Positions 22,250 to 31,974 of a stretch of DNA of 64,000 bases are shown here, piece by piece. The DNA comes from Gyrodactylus bullatarudis. Its lineage: Eukaryota > Platyhelminthes > Monogenea > Gyrodactylidea > Gyrodactylidae. Within the stretch, counting starts at the first letter, position 1. Every line of letters starts with the position of its first letter. Both the position numbers and the translations under genes were made by a program. Below the pieces are notes generated by a model that worked only from the letters and a program-made list of their open reading frames with translations, ran no database searches and had not been told where the DNA came from. Location of the stretch: assembly GCA_012064415.1 (NCBI GenBank), contig SSNU01000168.1, positions 67,108-131,107 of the forward strand. The letters are read 5' to 3'.

Positions 22250-23510
22250 TCGTTTTATAGACTATAATGACGTAAGAAGCCAAGGAAACATGAGAAATAA
22301 GTATAAAATATTATTTTGGAGTCTATAGAAATTAAAAGGTTGTTAATGGTAGTAAGATTCAAATGTATTGGAAACCGTTGGTTAGAATTGATTGATAAAA
22401 GTTGAGAAGAAATCTGATTAGTTTAATGTTTTGATTGGACATATAAAGTTTTAGGTGTCTTACGCCAGAAGAAGAATACGACTTTTCAGCTACTTCTTCT
22501 GGTTTAAAAGCTATGCTCGATGGCTATCTCTAAAATTTCAATTTTCTTAGCAAAAATGAAAAATTCAAATCTCTTTTTGAAGTTATTAGAATTTGACGCA
22601 GGTTTTTTTCCTTACATTGACATGTGTGAAAATGGCAGAAATTCATGAACCTGCTGTGAAAACTGGGGAAAAATTTTCAGAAATAACCAATAACGATTTC
22701 TACCTATATCCGATCAAGGTGAAAAATTCATTTAAATTTTATAATCCCGTAAAAACATACCTAGTTTTACACTGTTTTCTAAGTTTGAGGCAACGAGTTA
22801 TAGAGAATTATTTGCAGATAACTTGTGATTTTTGAAATTATAACGTTAACTAATAAAGCATTCCTCAAGTTTCATACCTTTCCTAGGGAATTTAACTTAC
22901 TTTGGAATAAAATAAAACATTTTATAATCGAGTGATTAATCATCTCTTGTCGCAAAAACAGAACTGACCATATATGTACACAGTAATCTATCAAAAGAAT
23001 CATGTTCCATGTCTATAGATGAGCGGCTGTCCTTATCTACTTAATTAAAGATCTATCCAATATCGTCCCATTGATAAATTCAATGTCTCAGATTTAGTTT
23101 TCACGAGAGACTCCCTCTTACAATTTTTCAATTATTATTAATAGGGTACGCAGAAAAGGGTTTCTAAATAGTACTTCATGGGTCAAAATTAGCAATTTTT
23201 AGCAAAAAAGGCCATCATCTACTGTGTATTGATTAATTTCAAATTTTCACGTAAAATCACAAGCCAAATCTGAAAGAAAAACATGGTTTACACGTTAATT
23301 TCAACATCTGCAATTATAATTAGTTAAGTTTCTGATAACACAGGAGAAGATAATCTATCTCATCTATTAGACCCGAAACAGCTCATATTGAGTTTTATTT
23401 TAGGTTGGATTTTATAAAGATTTAATTGATTAGAACAACCCAAAAAAATTTTATCAGAATATGAACAAAATGGATTTCTCATTAAACCTTTATGTAAACC
23501 TTATGATAAG
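22250..23510. other. Non-coding stretch with one weak candidate exon
   Basis: At 22632 an ATG in good context (aaaATGGC) opens a frame of about 30 codons (MAEIHEPAVKTGEKF...) that ends near a gatcaag|gtgaaa donor-like site around 22719. No partner exon is seen. The rest shows nothing. Confidence 0.25.
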
Positions 23511-23517
23511 GTTCTTA

Positions 23518-24036
23518 TCGACATGAAGATGAGAATTTACTTTTTTACAAAAATCTCGAAATTTTTCTTCGGATAGTCAAAAATTCAAATATTTTATAGA
23601 TTTTTTGGAGTCCATCTCATGTTTCCAAAAAGACAAGAAGGCCGAATATGCTGAATCTGATCTAACTTCAATATCGTTTGAGAGTCGATCTTTTAATCAT
23701 TTTCACTACTTGAAAATTAATGAAATTTCGACAAATCGAAATCCCGCAAAAATGGTGGATTTTTCGAAGATTTTTGGCTTTCTTAACTTAATGTGATCCT
23801 GAAAATCAACTTTTGATCACTCTCTCACTTTGAAATCAATAAAAAAATTCAGTACGAAGTTCGAAAAAATGGGATTTTGGCGCCAAATCGAAATTTCATA
23901 TCACCATATTTTTCATTAAAAAATCTTTTTCAGAATTTTTTTTCTTCAAATCATAAAATTGGGGGCAACATGAGTAGGATTCCAAAAAATCTTTATGATT
24001 TTCGAATGATATCCCAAATTCATATTAACTAATTTT
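23518..24036. repeat. Palindromic MITE with family-D left end and family-A body
   Basis: The left terminus cgacatgaagatgagaattt belongs to family D. The body and right side (gggcaacatgagtaggattc, cccaaattcatattaactaa) are family A. It lies directly downstream of the 24084-25127 gene, and its right end is ~30 bp from that gene's poly(A) signal. Confidence 0.55.
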
Positions 24037-24066
24037 ATAGAGAAGAAAGCCAACTGTCCATTTAAA

Positions 24067-24072
24067 TTTATT
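24067..24072 (-). terminator. Poly(A) signal of the secreted-protein gene
   Basis: AATAAA on the minus strand, 12 nt past the stop codon at 24084. Confidence 0.5.
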
Positions 24073-24083
24073 AATTCAAATTT

Positions 24084-25127
24084 TTAGTTCTTGAGTTTAT
24101 TTTTTTCAATCAGTTCTTGAATGTTGTCATCAGACGATCTTAAGTGGATCACCACAGCAGAGTTACCGTTCTCACAAGTCAATAACTTTGCATGAGAAGT
24201 TGATAATCTCATGTCCTTAGCTATTAGGAAATATTTACACCAGAATATATGTCTACAATCACGAGTCATATAGATCTTGGCTGAGGTGATTTCAAAAATT
24301 AAATTCTCATAAAACTTTATGATAAACCTTTGTAGTTGGATCCGCAAGTTCTTTTCTTTTCGTCTCATTTTCACAACTATCGATCCAAACGTATCCTTCA
24401 CGCCAAATCTATTATAAATGGTGCTGTTCCGCTTGAGATTACATTCAATGAGGAACCAGTCAAAGTTCAATTGATTTCTCTCAATTTCTTTCAGCTGTAA
24501 AAAGTAGGAACCATAGTTATTGTAGAAATTCTTTGCAAATGTCATCCGAATGTGATTGAAAAAATTGTAAAAGTTAAAGTGTTCCAGTTCCTCGGGGAAT
24601 TTTTCAGGATCTGCCTCCACAAATGTACATGCTAGCCAATTATTACTCAAGGCACAACCAACCTCATCATGCATTGTCGACATGACAGACTTTGCAAATA
24701 AGCATGAATAGCTATACTTAAATCTTCGTATGCTTCTCCTAAGACAAAACCTGGCAAAATCCTTATTTGTTAACCGTATAGAGTGAATAAACTCATAAAA
24801 TTCATCTACATCTTCAAACGGGAATTTTAACTGTAAACATTTTGTAGTATGATTTCGTTTACATGTGGCAATATTGTGAAATTCATCGGTTGGCTTGTCG
24901 ATAAAGCTTCTACTCAACTGAATCAAATCCGGACTGTGTGATAAGAGCTTCCTCGTCAGTTTATATCCATATTTGTAGGCTGTGTCGGAGAGATCTTCGC
25001 GTAGACCATCAATTAATGAGTGAAGATATGTGGAGTTCAACTGTACCTCAGCTGGAATGTTGATTGTGAAAAGAATTGAGATGATGAAGAAGCAAGAAAT
25101 TAATTTGTTCTCCATGATTAATTTCAT
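24084..25127 (-). CDS. Secreted cysteine-containing protein of unknown family
   Basis: A single open frame of 347 codons. An N-terminal hydrophobic run (LISCFFIISILFTI) after a short charged start is a clear signal peptide. The second Met (MENKLISC) is the better initiator because it puts the hydrophobic core five residues from the N-terminus. The mature part has about nine cysteines, paired-looking (C-K-R-N-H-T-T-K-C, then C-L-R-R...C, C-A-L...C-T-F), and several N-glycosylation sequons (NST, NHT, NST). The C-terminal third is basic. No transmembrane segment follows the signal, so secretion is expected. I do not recognise a domain. AATAAA follows the stop by 12 nt, which supports the gene end. 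A second frame overlaps the start by 4 nt on the same strand, and its sequence is copied near 27.1 kb. Confidence 0.7.
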   Translation of the reverse strand: MKLIMENKLISCFFIISILFTINIPAEVQLNSTYLHSLIDGLREDLSDTAYKYGYKLTRKLLSHSPDLIQLSRSFIDKPTDEFHNIATCKRNHTTKCLQLKFPFEDVDEFYEFIHSIRLTNKDFARFCLRRSIRRFKYSYSCLFAKSVMSTMHDEVGCALSNNWLACTFVEADPEKFPEELEHFNFYNFFNHIRMTFAKNFYNNYGSYFLQLKEIERNQLNFDWFLIECNLKRNSTIYNRFGVKDTFGSIVVKMRRKEKNLRIQLQRFIIKFYENLIFEITSAKIYMTRDCRHIFWCKYFLIAKDMRLSTSHAKLLTCENGNSAVVIHLRSSDDNIQELIEKNKLKN

Positions 25128-25309
25128 TTATGGGGTTCAATCAGTTGTAAAAATTCATTCAAAGATTTCTTGTTAAAGATTTCATTGCTTATTGATTCAC
25201 AAACACTGTGTGCAGACCGAGGAAACTTATTATATAGCTCACTTGATTCTTCACTAAATTGCAAATCTTGGATGTCATAAATTTTGATGACAACACAGAA
25301 GTTCTTCAA
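25124..25309 (-). CDS. Upstream short ORF or exon, duplicated near 27.1 kb
   Basis: A frame of 61 codons ending in ATGA overlap with the start of the secreted-protein frame. It contains I-Y-D-I-Q-D-L-Q-F and F-P-R-S-A-H-S-V-C-E-S. A similar peptide is encoded, with changes and a stop, by the inverted copy at about 27091-27240, which suggests the segment was once coding sequence copied with its gene. It may be an upstream ORF, the end of an exon of a lost paralogue, or part of the 5' leader. Confidence 0.35.
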   Translation of the reverse strand: MKNFCVVIKIYDIQDLQFSEESSELYNKFPRSAHSVCESISNEIFNKKSLNEFLQLIEPHK

Positions 25310-25400
25310 AAATTTATATATATTTTTTTGTTAGAAATATTCCTTTATTAGATGAATAATAGAAAAAAAGATATAGAATTTAAAAATAATTTATACAATA
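25160..25400. repeat. Left arm of an inverted duplication (partner 27010-27245)
   Basis: The segment from ttcattgcttattgattcac through gaggaaactta, gatgtcataaa, gaagttcttcaaaaat, tattcctttatta to atagaatttaaaaataattt is found as its reverse complement at 27010-27245 with scattered changes, including an extra agattggg-type insertion near 27115. The loop holds a transposon remnant and a family-D MITE. Confidence 0.75.
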
Positions 25401-25559
25401 TTTATCTGCTATTATGCATTCAGATTCTCCTTATAAGTTGTATCTATATTTTTTATTTATTTTCAATATAAGAATTATGTCTTACAAAAATAAAAAAAAA
25501 ACGAGCCAATTTTCACTTCAACCCAAAAATACCCCATAAGAGAATCTGAAAACGATGGC

Positions 25560-25865
25560 CCAGAAACTAGATTGAACATAGCACAAACCTCAACATTAGT
25601 TGATAATGACTCTCCTTCTAGTTGTGAGAGCCCCATCGAAGCAATCTCTAACAGTTCCAATCCCCTTAACAACCACACAACCCCTGAGAACAATGATGAA
25701 CGTAAGAGATTTTACACCCAACCAGAATTGCAAGCCCCCTCCATATCACGGAAAAGGAATTTGTCGGTTTCTCCCAAGCAACAAAAAAGAAGAGGGAAAC
25801 AGAGTAAAAGAGCACCACTCGGCACTCGGACATTAGATGAATTCCTCACAGTCCTGAGAGCTTAG
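25560..25865 (+). pseudogene. Remnant of the same transposon ORF as at 9.1-9.4 kb
   Basis: The plus-strand frame at 25572-25865 carries S-R-K-R-N-L-S-V-S-P-K-Q-Q-K-R, the same basic motif as 9330-9380, then T-L-D-E-F-L-T-V-L-R before a stop. Bases upstream (aacctcaacattagttgata) also align with 9180 (aacctcagcatcagctgata). It is incomplete at the 5' end; the element is not named. Confidence 0.5.
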
Positions 25866-25889
25866 AAATTCCTCGATTATTATTATCGA

Positions 25890-26345
25890 TCTCGATGATG
25901 AGCAGTTAAATTAAAAAAGAATTCGGATTCACCTGTAGAATTTTACTGAAGTTCGTCATTACTTTGAGAAATCGAACCACCTGAATTTTTCGATTATCCC
26001 GAAGGCAAATTATCCAAAATCTTATAGTTTAATTTTTTCTCGAAGATTGTAAGATCTTCGCTATCTCTATGGTCAAATTCGAATTCTTTTCTAATTTTGA
26101 TCCGAAATATCATCACTTAACTGCTCATCATCGAGATCAATAATAATTTGGGTTCAAAAGTTGAAAAAGTGGAAATTTGGTGCATTTTTGAAATTCGAAA
26201 AACGACCTAATTTTGGTCAGATGGAATTATTTTTTTCGAATATCCACATCTTATTAGCTTTTTCCGTTTTTGGATTCAAAAAATTATTTTTTCCTGTGAA
26301 TCCGGAGAAAAAAGGTTTTGTAAAAATAGTAAATTCACCATTATC
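25890..26345. repeat. Palindromic MITE, family D
   Basis: The self-complementary interior (tcgatctcgatgatgagcagttaa on the left against ttaactgctcatcatcgaga on the right) is followed by ttgaaaaagtggaaatttgg and gaatccggagaaaa. The frame at 26161-26361 is an arm translation that recurs at 27258-27479 only because the MITE recurs. Confidence 0.6.
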
Positions 26346-26349
26346 TACT

Positions 26350-27005
26350 CTCTACCTATAGACTCCTTGACTCTATTTTTGAATTTCGTGATTGTGATGA
26401 TCTATCAAATTTAAAAATAATAATTTCTTATATAAAAAAAAACTTAATTATTCCTCTAGCCTTCTCAAATCTGAACTTCATTTAAAAAATTAATCCTCTG
26501 TATTTGGGATCTTACATTTTTTGAAAAGTTTATCCATGGTACTCCGTTAACAGTGTTTTTTGCTGAGGTTACGTTCTAGTGAGTTTGGATTTTCTGCAGT
26601 AGCTCATGAAGTTGTGTAAATGAGACATGGAGTATTCGCAGTTCATTAGTAGTCATACATCATTAGAAGGAAGAACTATATATGAACATTCATTATCTGC
26701 TCTGAATTTTCCATTGTACAGATCTATTTTATTTATTTTTATATAATAAATGTCGCTACTTCAAACCAAAAAAAAATTAGGTTTAGAAACATTTCTCAAA
26801 GTTTCGTCAATAACTTTTTGAACACACAACTTATGTAACACAAGTCTGGTTTTATATACTCTTCTCTATCCTGATCTCCATTTGTGATAGTTACCAGATT
26901 GATTTCGTTAAAATCTTTCAGATTTATTAATCGCCAATTTATAGATTTTTCAAAAACAAGATTTTATTTATGACCTTTTTACAAACCGACAGATTTCATG
27001 AATAT
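26350..27005. other. Non-coding, no gene seen
   Basis: AT-rich sequence inside the loop of the inverted duplication. No supported feature. Confidence 0.3.
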
Positions 27006-27009
27006 TGTA

Positions 27010-27245
27010 CAAATTATTTTTAAATTCTATACCTTTTTTTCTATCATTCATTCAATAAAGGAATATTTCTAACAAAAAAAATATATATAAATTTTTGAAG
27101 AACTTCTGTGTTAGATTGGGTCATCACCTAAAATTTATGACATCCAAGACTTGCAATTTGGTGAAGAATCAAGTGAGCATTATAGCAAGTTTCCTCGGTC
27201 TGCACACAGTGTTTGTGAATCAAAATAAGCAATGAAATCTTTAAC
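27010..27245. repeat. Right arm of the inverted duplication
   Basis: Reverse complement of 25160-25400. The coding-like peptide here is broken by a stop (CESK-stop), so this copy is degenerate. Confidence 0.75.
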
Positions 27246-27485
27246 TGCTTCGAATCATTGAAATCGATAATATTTTGGGTTCAAAAGTTGAAAAAGTGGA
27301 AATTTGGTGCATTTTTGAAATTCGAAAAACGACCTAATTTTGGTCAGATGGAATTATTTTTTTCGAATATCAACAACTCATTTCATTTAGAATTCAAAAA
27401 ATTATTTTTTCCTGTGAATCTGGAGAAAATTATCGAGTTTTTTGTAAAAATAGTAAATTCCCATCTTCATGTCAACTAGCTTTAC
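27246..27485. repeat. MITE family D, right half
   Basis: Runs from cttcgaatcattgaaatcga to cccatcttcatgtcaactag. It joins the right arm of the duplication directly. Confidence 0.6.
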
Positions 27486-27748
27486 TTTTTTTAATCATGA
27501 TTTTAACTAGCTTTTCGAACCTATTTGAGAATTTACATGAATATAGCATTCGTAATTTTTCTGTTTGTCTTCTGACCTGTATTGGTTTACGTGTAGGAAA
27601 AGACAAAAATTTATAAAAAGGCTTGAAACCATTATATTTCTTATCATAATTCTTGATCTTTTTTACAAGTATGTCGATACAGACCAAAAGAAAACATAGT
27701 CAGGCACTAAGGGAGAAACAGTGTTGAACATTTTGAGAACAGCTCCTT

Positions 27749-27920
27749 TGCCCGGTGTGGCGTAGTGGTATCTCTCTCACCTCTCATTCAGACCCTCTTA
27801 CTCTCGGTCCTAGGTTCAAACCCTCCCACACCGGGCACATTGAACACTCTTTCCCTGTTCCGTTATTTGTACAAATCAATTCTATACATAAATATAAATG
27901 TTTCATTTTCAAAAAAAAAA
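27749..27920 (+). mobile_element. tRNA-derived SINE
   Basis: The head has a tRNA-like A box (tggcgtagtgg) and B box (ggttcaaaccc) and ends gcccggtgtgg ... ccacaccgggc, an 11-bp perfect pairing. The T-stem is imperfect and the interior is long for a tRNA. An ~80-bp body follows, ending in a run of A at about 27909-27920. RNA-polymerase-III boxes, an unrelated body and an A-tail are the hallmarks of a SINE. No clear target duplication is visible. Confidence 0.65.
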
Positions 27921-27959
27921 AACAACTATAGTCCAAATATAATATTCTAATAAATTTAA

Positions 27960-28475
27960 ATGATATTATCATTCAAAATATTAACAATAAAGGACAATTT
28001 TCAGATTCAATTTATCACATTTATTTACAAAGACTCCAAGATTTTAATTATTCATTATTTTATTTTACAGACTTTAACGAGATTCACAATGTATTTAAAC
28101 TTTATTTATTTTTGTACATATTTTATATTGAATTTCACTTTAAATACAGAACTGATTTCTATCAAAAAAAATACAGAATTAAAGGAAAAAAAAATATCAA
28201 AATCTTCTCGAAATATATTTGCTTAATGCTTAAATAATGATCCTAGTTTGAAGATTCTACAAACTGTTTAAGATTTTCAATAAAGTAACATCCGGTACTC
28301 TTATCAATTAGTTTTCTAATATTTTGAGTAAAGATAATCTCTTCAGTGTCTATGAAATTGTTTTATTCATTGAATAAATATCTAGTTGTACTCTCCTCTT
28401 GTGATAATTAAATGGGGACATTTTTTATACGATAGAAACAATCACGTAAATTTTCAAATACATCCAAAAATCCAC
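27960..28475. other. Non-coding, no gene seen
   Basis: Very AT-rich sequence. The plus-strand frame at 27960-28226 is hydrophobic and low-complexity, without support. Confidence 0.3.
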
Positions 28476-28480
28476 TTTAA

Positions 28481-30036
28481 CCCTCGCCCTGGAAGTGGGG
28501 TTCATACGGACCCCAACCATACTTTGATTTGTAATAACTTTGGATAGGACAGTGATATCTTAACCAAACAAAAACCTAATCCTAGTCAAACTAATAATCA
28601 ACAATATTGTTATTTTTATTTTTTATCTTTTTCCTAAACAAACATTCAGCAAACATTCCGTACGGACCCCATATTATATTCTATACGATTTTTTCATAAC
28701 ATGAGCTAAGAAGAAGACGTGTACTCTGATATTGAAACTCTTATCGGTCCTGAGAATTTAGGAATTGGTTCTTCTGAAAGTGAAGAAGAGGATTACACAG
28801 AATATCCCTCTGATATTTCGAATCCAGATACTGATATGGATCAATCCTTTGAAGCTGATCTAGTTTCAAAATGCGGAGACATCAACTACCAGACAGCCAG
28901 AGTGCGAAGTCATACCGGAAGCCACAATATCATTCATAAAAATGTTGCTTCTTCCCTTACAGCGAGTTCCCAGAAGATGATAACTCATCAAGATTTTTTC
29001 AGTCTACTATTATGTCCAAAAATTCTCGGAGATATCGTAAAATATACGAAAAAGTATATGGACCATCGAAAATCAAGTAGTGCAAGAATAAGTATAGACG
29101 AACTTCGTAAATGGATAGGGATCCTGTTATATTTTGGAGTTTCTAAGCAGAAAAATATGGATCTCCAAGAGCTTTGGGAAGATGACTATGAATATTCTGC
29201 TGTCAAAAACTGCCTTTCATATTCAAGATTCGTAATCATCAAATAGTTTATTCGATTTGATGACAAAATCAATAGGATCACTGGTTCAAATGGAGACAAA
29301 TTGGCACCTATCAGGATCGTATTTCAGGATTTTATTATCAATTGTAGAAAAGCATACACCCTTTCCGAACAAGTAACTATAGCTGAACAGCTAATAAGTT
29401 TTCGTGGGAGATGTCCCTTTAAAGTGTACATGCCGTCAAAGCCTGGAAAATATGGTATCAAAGTGTGGGCTTTGTGTGATTCTAAAAATGCATACCTAAA
29501 GGCGGTGTTGATGTCTTGGATCAGTTGATAGGAAATTATTCTTGCAGAAGATCTACAAAAAGATGGCCTTTATCAGTATTTTGGAATATCTTGGATATGG
29601 CAGCATATAATGCCTATGTTTTACATTCCATAAAATGGCCAGATAATCAAATTACCAAAAGACGTGCACGAAGAATATTTCTAAAGGAGCTAAGCTATCA
29701 GCTCATGGGATTAGAAACAAAGCAGCAAGAAAGTATAGGCGCCAAAAGACGAAGAAATAGCATAGTCAATGACGATCTAGAAGCTGAGATTACACCAAAG
29801 AAAGGAAGATGCTCCTTTTTTCCAAGAACCAAAGATGTCAAAATATCAGCCTACTGTAATTATTGCAGAAAAAACGCTTGTAAAAATCCTCATATCTTGA
29901 TTTGTTTAGAATGTCGAAAGTCTTGAAATATACTATGTCAGACTAATATTTTATTATTTTTCTATATAAATAAGTATGGGGTCCAAATGGACCTGACTTG
30001 TGAAATGTGAAATTTTACCAACTTCCAGGGCGAGGG
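28481..30036 (+). mobile_element. Decayed piggyBac transposon with exact ends
   Basis: Bounded by TTAA at 28477-28480 and 30037-30040. The 16-bp ends ccctcgccctggaagt and acttccagggcgaggg are perfect inverted repeats. The interior encodes a broken piggyBac transposase on +. Length is 1556 bp, shorter than an intact element because the catalytic centre is deleted. Confidence 0.9.
28719..29926 (+). pseudogene. piggyBac transposase, central deletion and stops
   Basis: The N-terminal frame (28719-29246) has an acidic start and the conserved transposase region with I-D-E-L-R-K-W-I-G-I-L. An in-frame TAG at 29244-29246 interrupts it. The same frame continues to 29528 with F-R-G-R-C-P-F and M-P-S-K-P-G-K-Y-G-I-K, the piggyBac signature. 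The residue aligned to the first catalytic Asp appears to be Ala (IAEQLISFRGR instead of the usual DEQL). The frame then jumps: most of the RNase-H core is missing and a second frame resumes as G-V-D-V-L-D-Q-L, keeping the last Asp region, and ends with the C-terminal cysteine-rich domain (C-N-Y-C...C-K-N-P-H...C-L-E-C) at 29926. It cannot make active transposase. The translation start lies after a non-ATG stretch (first codon at 28719), so the true start may be lost. Confidence 0.9.
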
Positions 30037-30049
30037 TTAAATCATAATT

Positions 30050-30190
30050 GGAAAAGTAGAAAATAGGATATATTAACACCAAATGTACATTTCTCAAAGG
30101 TTCATCATTAGCGTCTCTTTGATGATGATAAAAGTTAAAAGATGAATGAATGAACATAATAATTTACAAATTTCGAAAGAAATAGTAAAA
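30050..30190. repeat. Half copy of a palindromic MITE (full copy at 53612-53868)
   Basis: Shares taacaccaaatgtacatttc, tcaaaggttcatca and gatgaatgaatgaacataat with the left half at 53612-53760. It begins just outside the piggyBac right end. Confidence 0.65.
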
Positions 30191-30269
30191 TTTTTAGGAT
30201 TAAGAATAAATGCAAGCTGAAAACGCCAAAACTCTCCAATAATTAGCAAAAATAAAGAGAAAATTGGAG

Positions 30270-30524
30270 AAGCTTACATAGGCCAAGGTAGTTGAAGGTT
30301 TTAGGAATAATTCTTTTGAACACATAAGTCTGGTTCATATAGATTTATGAAGAATTTCTCCTTCACCCAAACGTCTGTACTATCATCACTCGTGTTTTTG
30401 TATAAAATTGAAGCCTCATGCCCTTCCTGTCTAAGATGCCTAGTTATCGCTGTATCTTCTGAGTTTTAAATATAATTTTCAATTGTATGTTGTTATAAGG
30501 AACTACCTTGGCCTATGTAAGCTT
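30270..30524. mobile_element. Short MITE with 24-bp perfect inverted ends
   Basis: The left end (30270-30293, aagcttacataggccaaggt plus agtt) and right end (30501-30524) are exact reverse complements. The 255-bp element has no ORF. No target duplication is obvious. Confidence 0.7.
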
Positions 30525-30529
30525 TTTTT

Positions 30530-31970
30530 AATGGGGGCTCAATAAAAATGGGGTGAAAATTAACCCGAGATTTCGTTCTTGGGTTAAAAAATACTCAGCA
30601 AAAAGGAATTCATATTAGGCTTTGAAGACTTTTCGTTACCCCACCAGTGGAACACAACTCTTTCTCGAGCGATAATTTTAACTGAAAGATACCTAAAATA
30701 ATTTGTTTACCCCTCATTAGAAGGGAAATTTATTAAGCTACAAAACTATGTATTATTTTATAAAGATAGCATTTCACTGATCCACACCATTGTTACTTGA
30801 AGAAGGGTGATTTTTTGAAAATAAGAGATTAAGAGATTTACATGAATGTACAAATAATAAATCAGTTTTTTCAATATTTATTAGAGAAAGACATAGTTTT
30901 TAACTTAAAGAGTTCATTTGATAAAAAATTGAACCTTATGTTTTAAATTTTAGATATATAAATAAATATAAATCGGAAAGTCTTAAGAATCACTGTAACA
31001 TATCTTTATTATTTAGAGAAAAAGATTAATTTTTGCAAGCTAATATATATAGATTCTAGAGTGCATTAATATTTTTCAGACTTTTATAGCATTCAAATTC
31101 TCAGCCAATAGGGATGCAAGAAAAAATAATTACTTGTCTCTCTGATTGAACGGACCTCCGTGAATGATTAGCATGCCAAGTCACGTGTGAATCACATTGA
31201 AACATTAGTCAATGCAAATTTTAATTTTGATAGTTTTCCATCATTTACATAAAACTTAATGAATATTAAAATTATTCACAATGTTGAAATAAAATGTTAG
31301 TGTTACTTGAAAGTAGATACTGAAACTTTTTTTTAAATCTGCATTTGCAATAAAGTAATAAAAGCATTTTGGAGAGTGACAGTTGTAATGCTAAGCGTTC
31401 GATAGAAAATCAAAACTTTTTCGCAAACATTCTGCTTCTCTGTATCATTTGGGGACCTCCAACAAATATGCCTGATAAACATCGCCATTTGTCATGACTC
31501 ATGAGATATTCATACTCAAAATCTCAAGACTCATCCAAATAAATGTTATTGATTCGATTTAAACTTTTCGAGAGGTCTAGAAAATTTTTTAGCATTTCAA
31601 GCCTACCAAAAGAAGTCTGCTTTGTCGTAATATGAAACTATCATCAACAAGAAAATATATGTATATATGAATGAATTAAATGTAGACTTTTTTTTTAACA
31701 TCGGGTTAATTTTTCTATACCTTTGCCTTTCAGAAATCAAATCGTTTGGCTTTACAGATTGATTTTTAATCTGGTATTCAGAAATTAACTCGCAATTCTG
31801 TACAAGAATATATGTAAAAACAAATTACGTTTATAAAAGTCGTACACCTGAATAAAGTTGATGCAAATATCCAAGTAATCCTCAAAATGAATAATTTTCT
31901 CAGAAAAACTCTTCAAGTTATTTTCTGATGAAAAAGTCCGAAATAAGACATCTTCATACCCTAGTCGATA
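30530..31970. other. Non-coding, no gene seen
   Basis: AT-rich sequence, including aatatatatagattctaga-type runs. No ORF or repeat end is supported. Confidence 0.35.
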
Positions 31971-31974
31971 TAGT

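Noticed and set aside
26161..27479. Paralogous-looking proteins at 26161-26361 and 27258-27479
   Set aside because: Their shared sequence is the arm of a family-D MITE translated by chance; the same bases occur in many non-coding copies.
27749..27838. A functional tRNA gene
   Set aside because: A and B boxes are good, but the T-stem is mismatched, the spacing is too long and an unrelated body plus A-tail follows, which fits a SINE.
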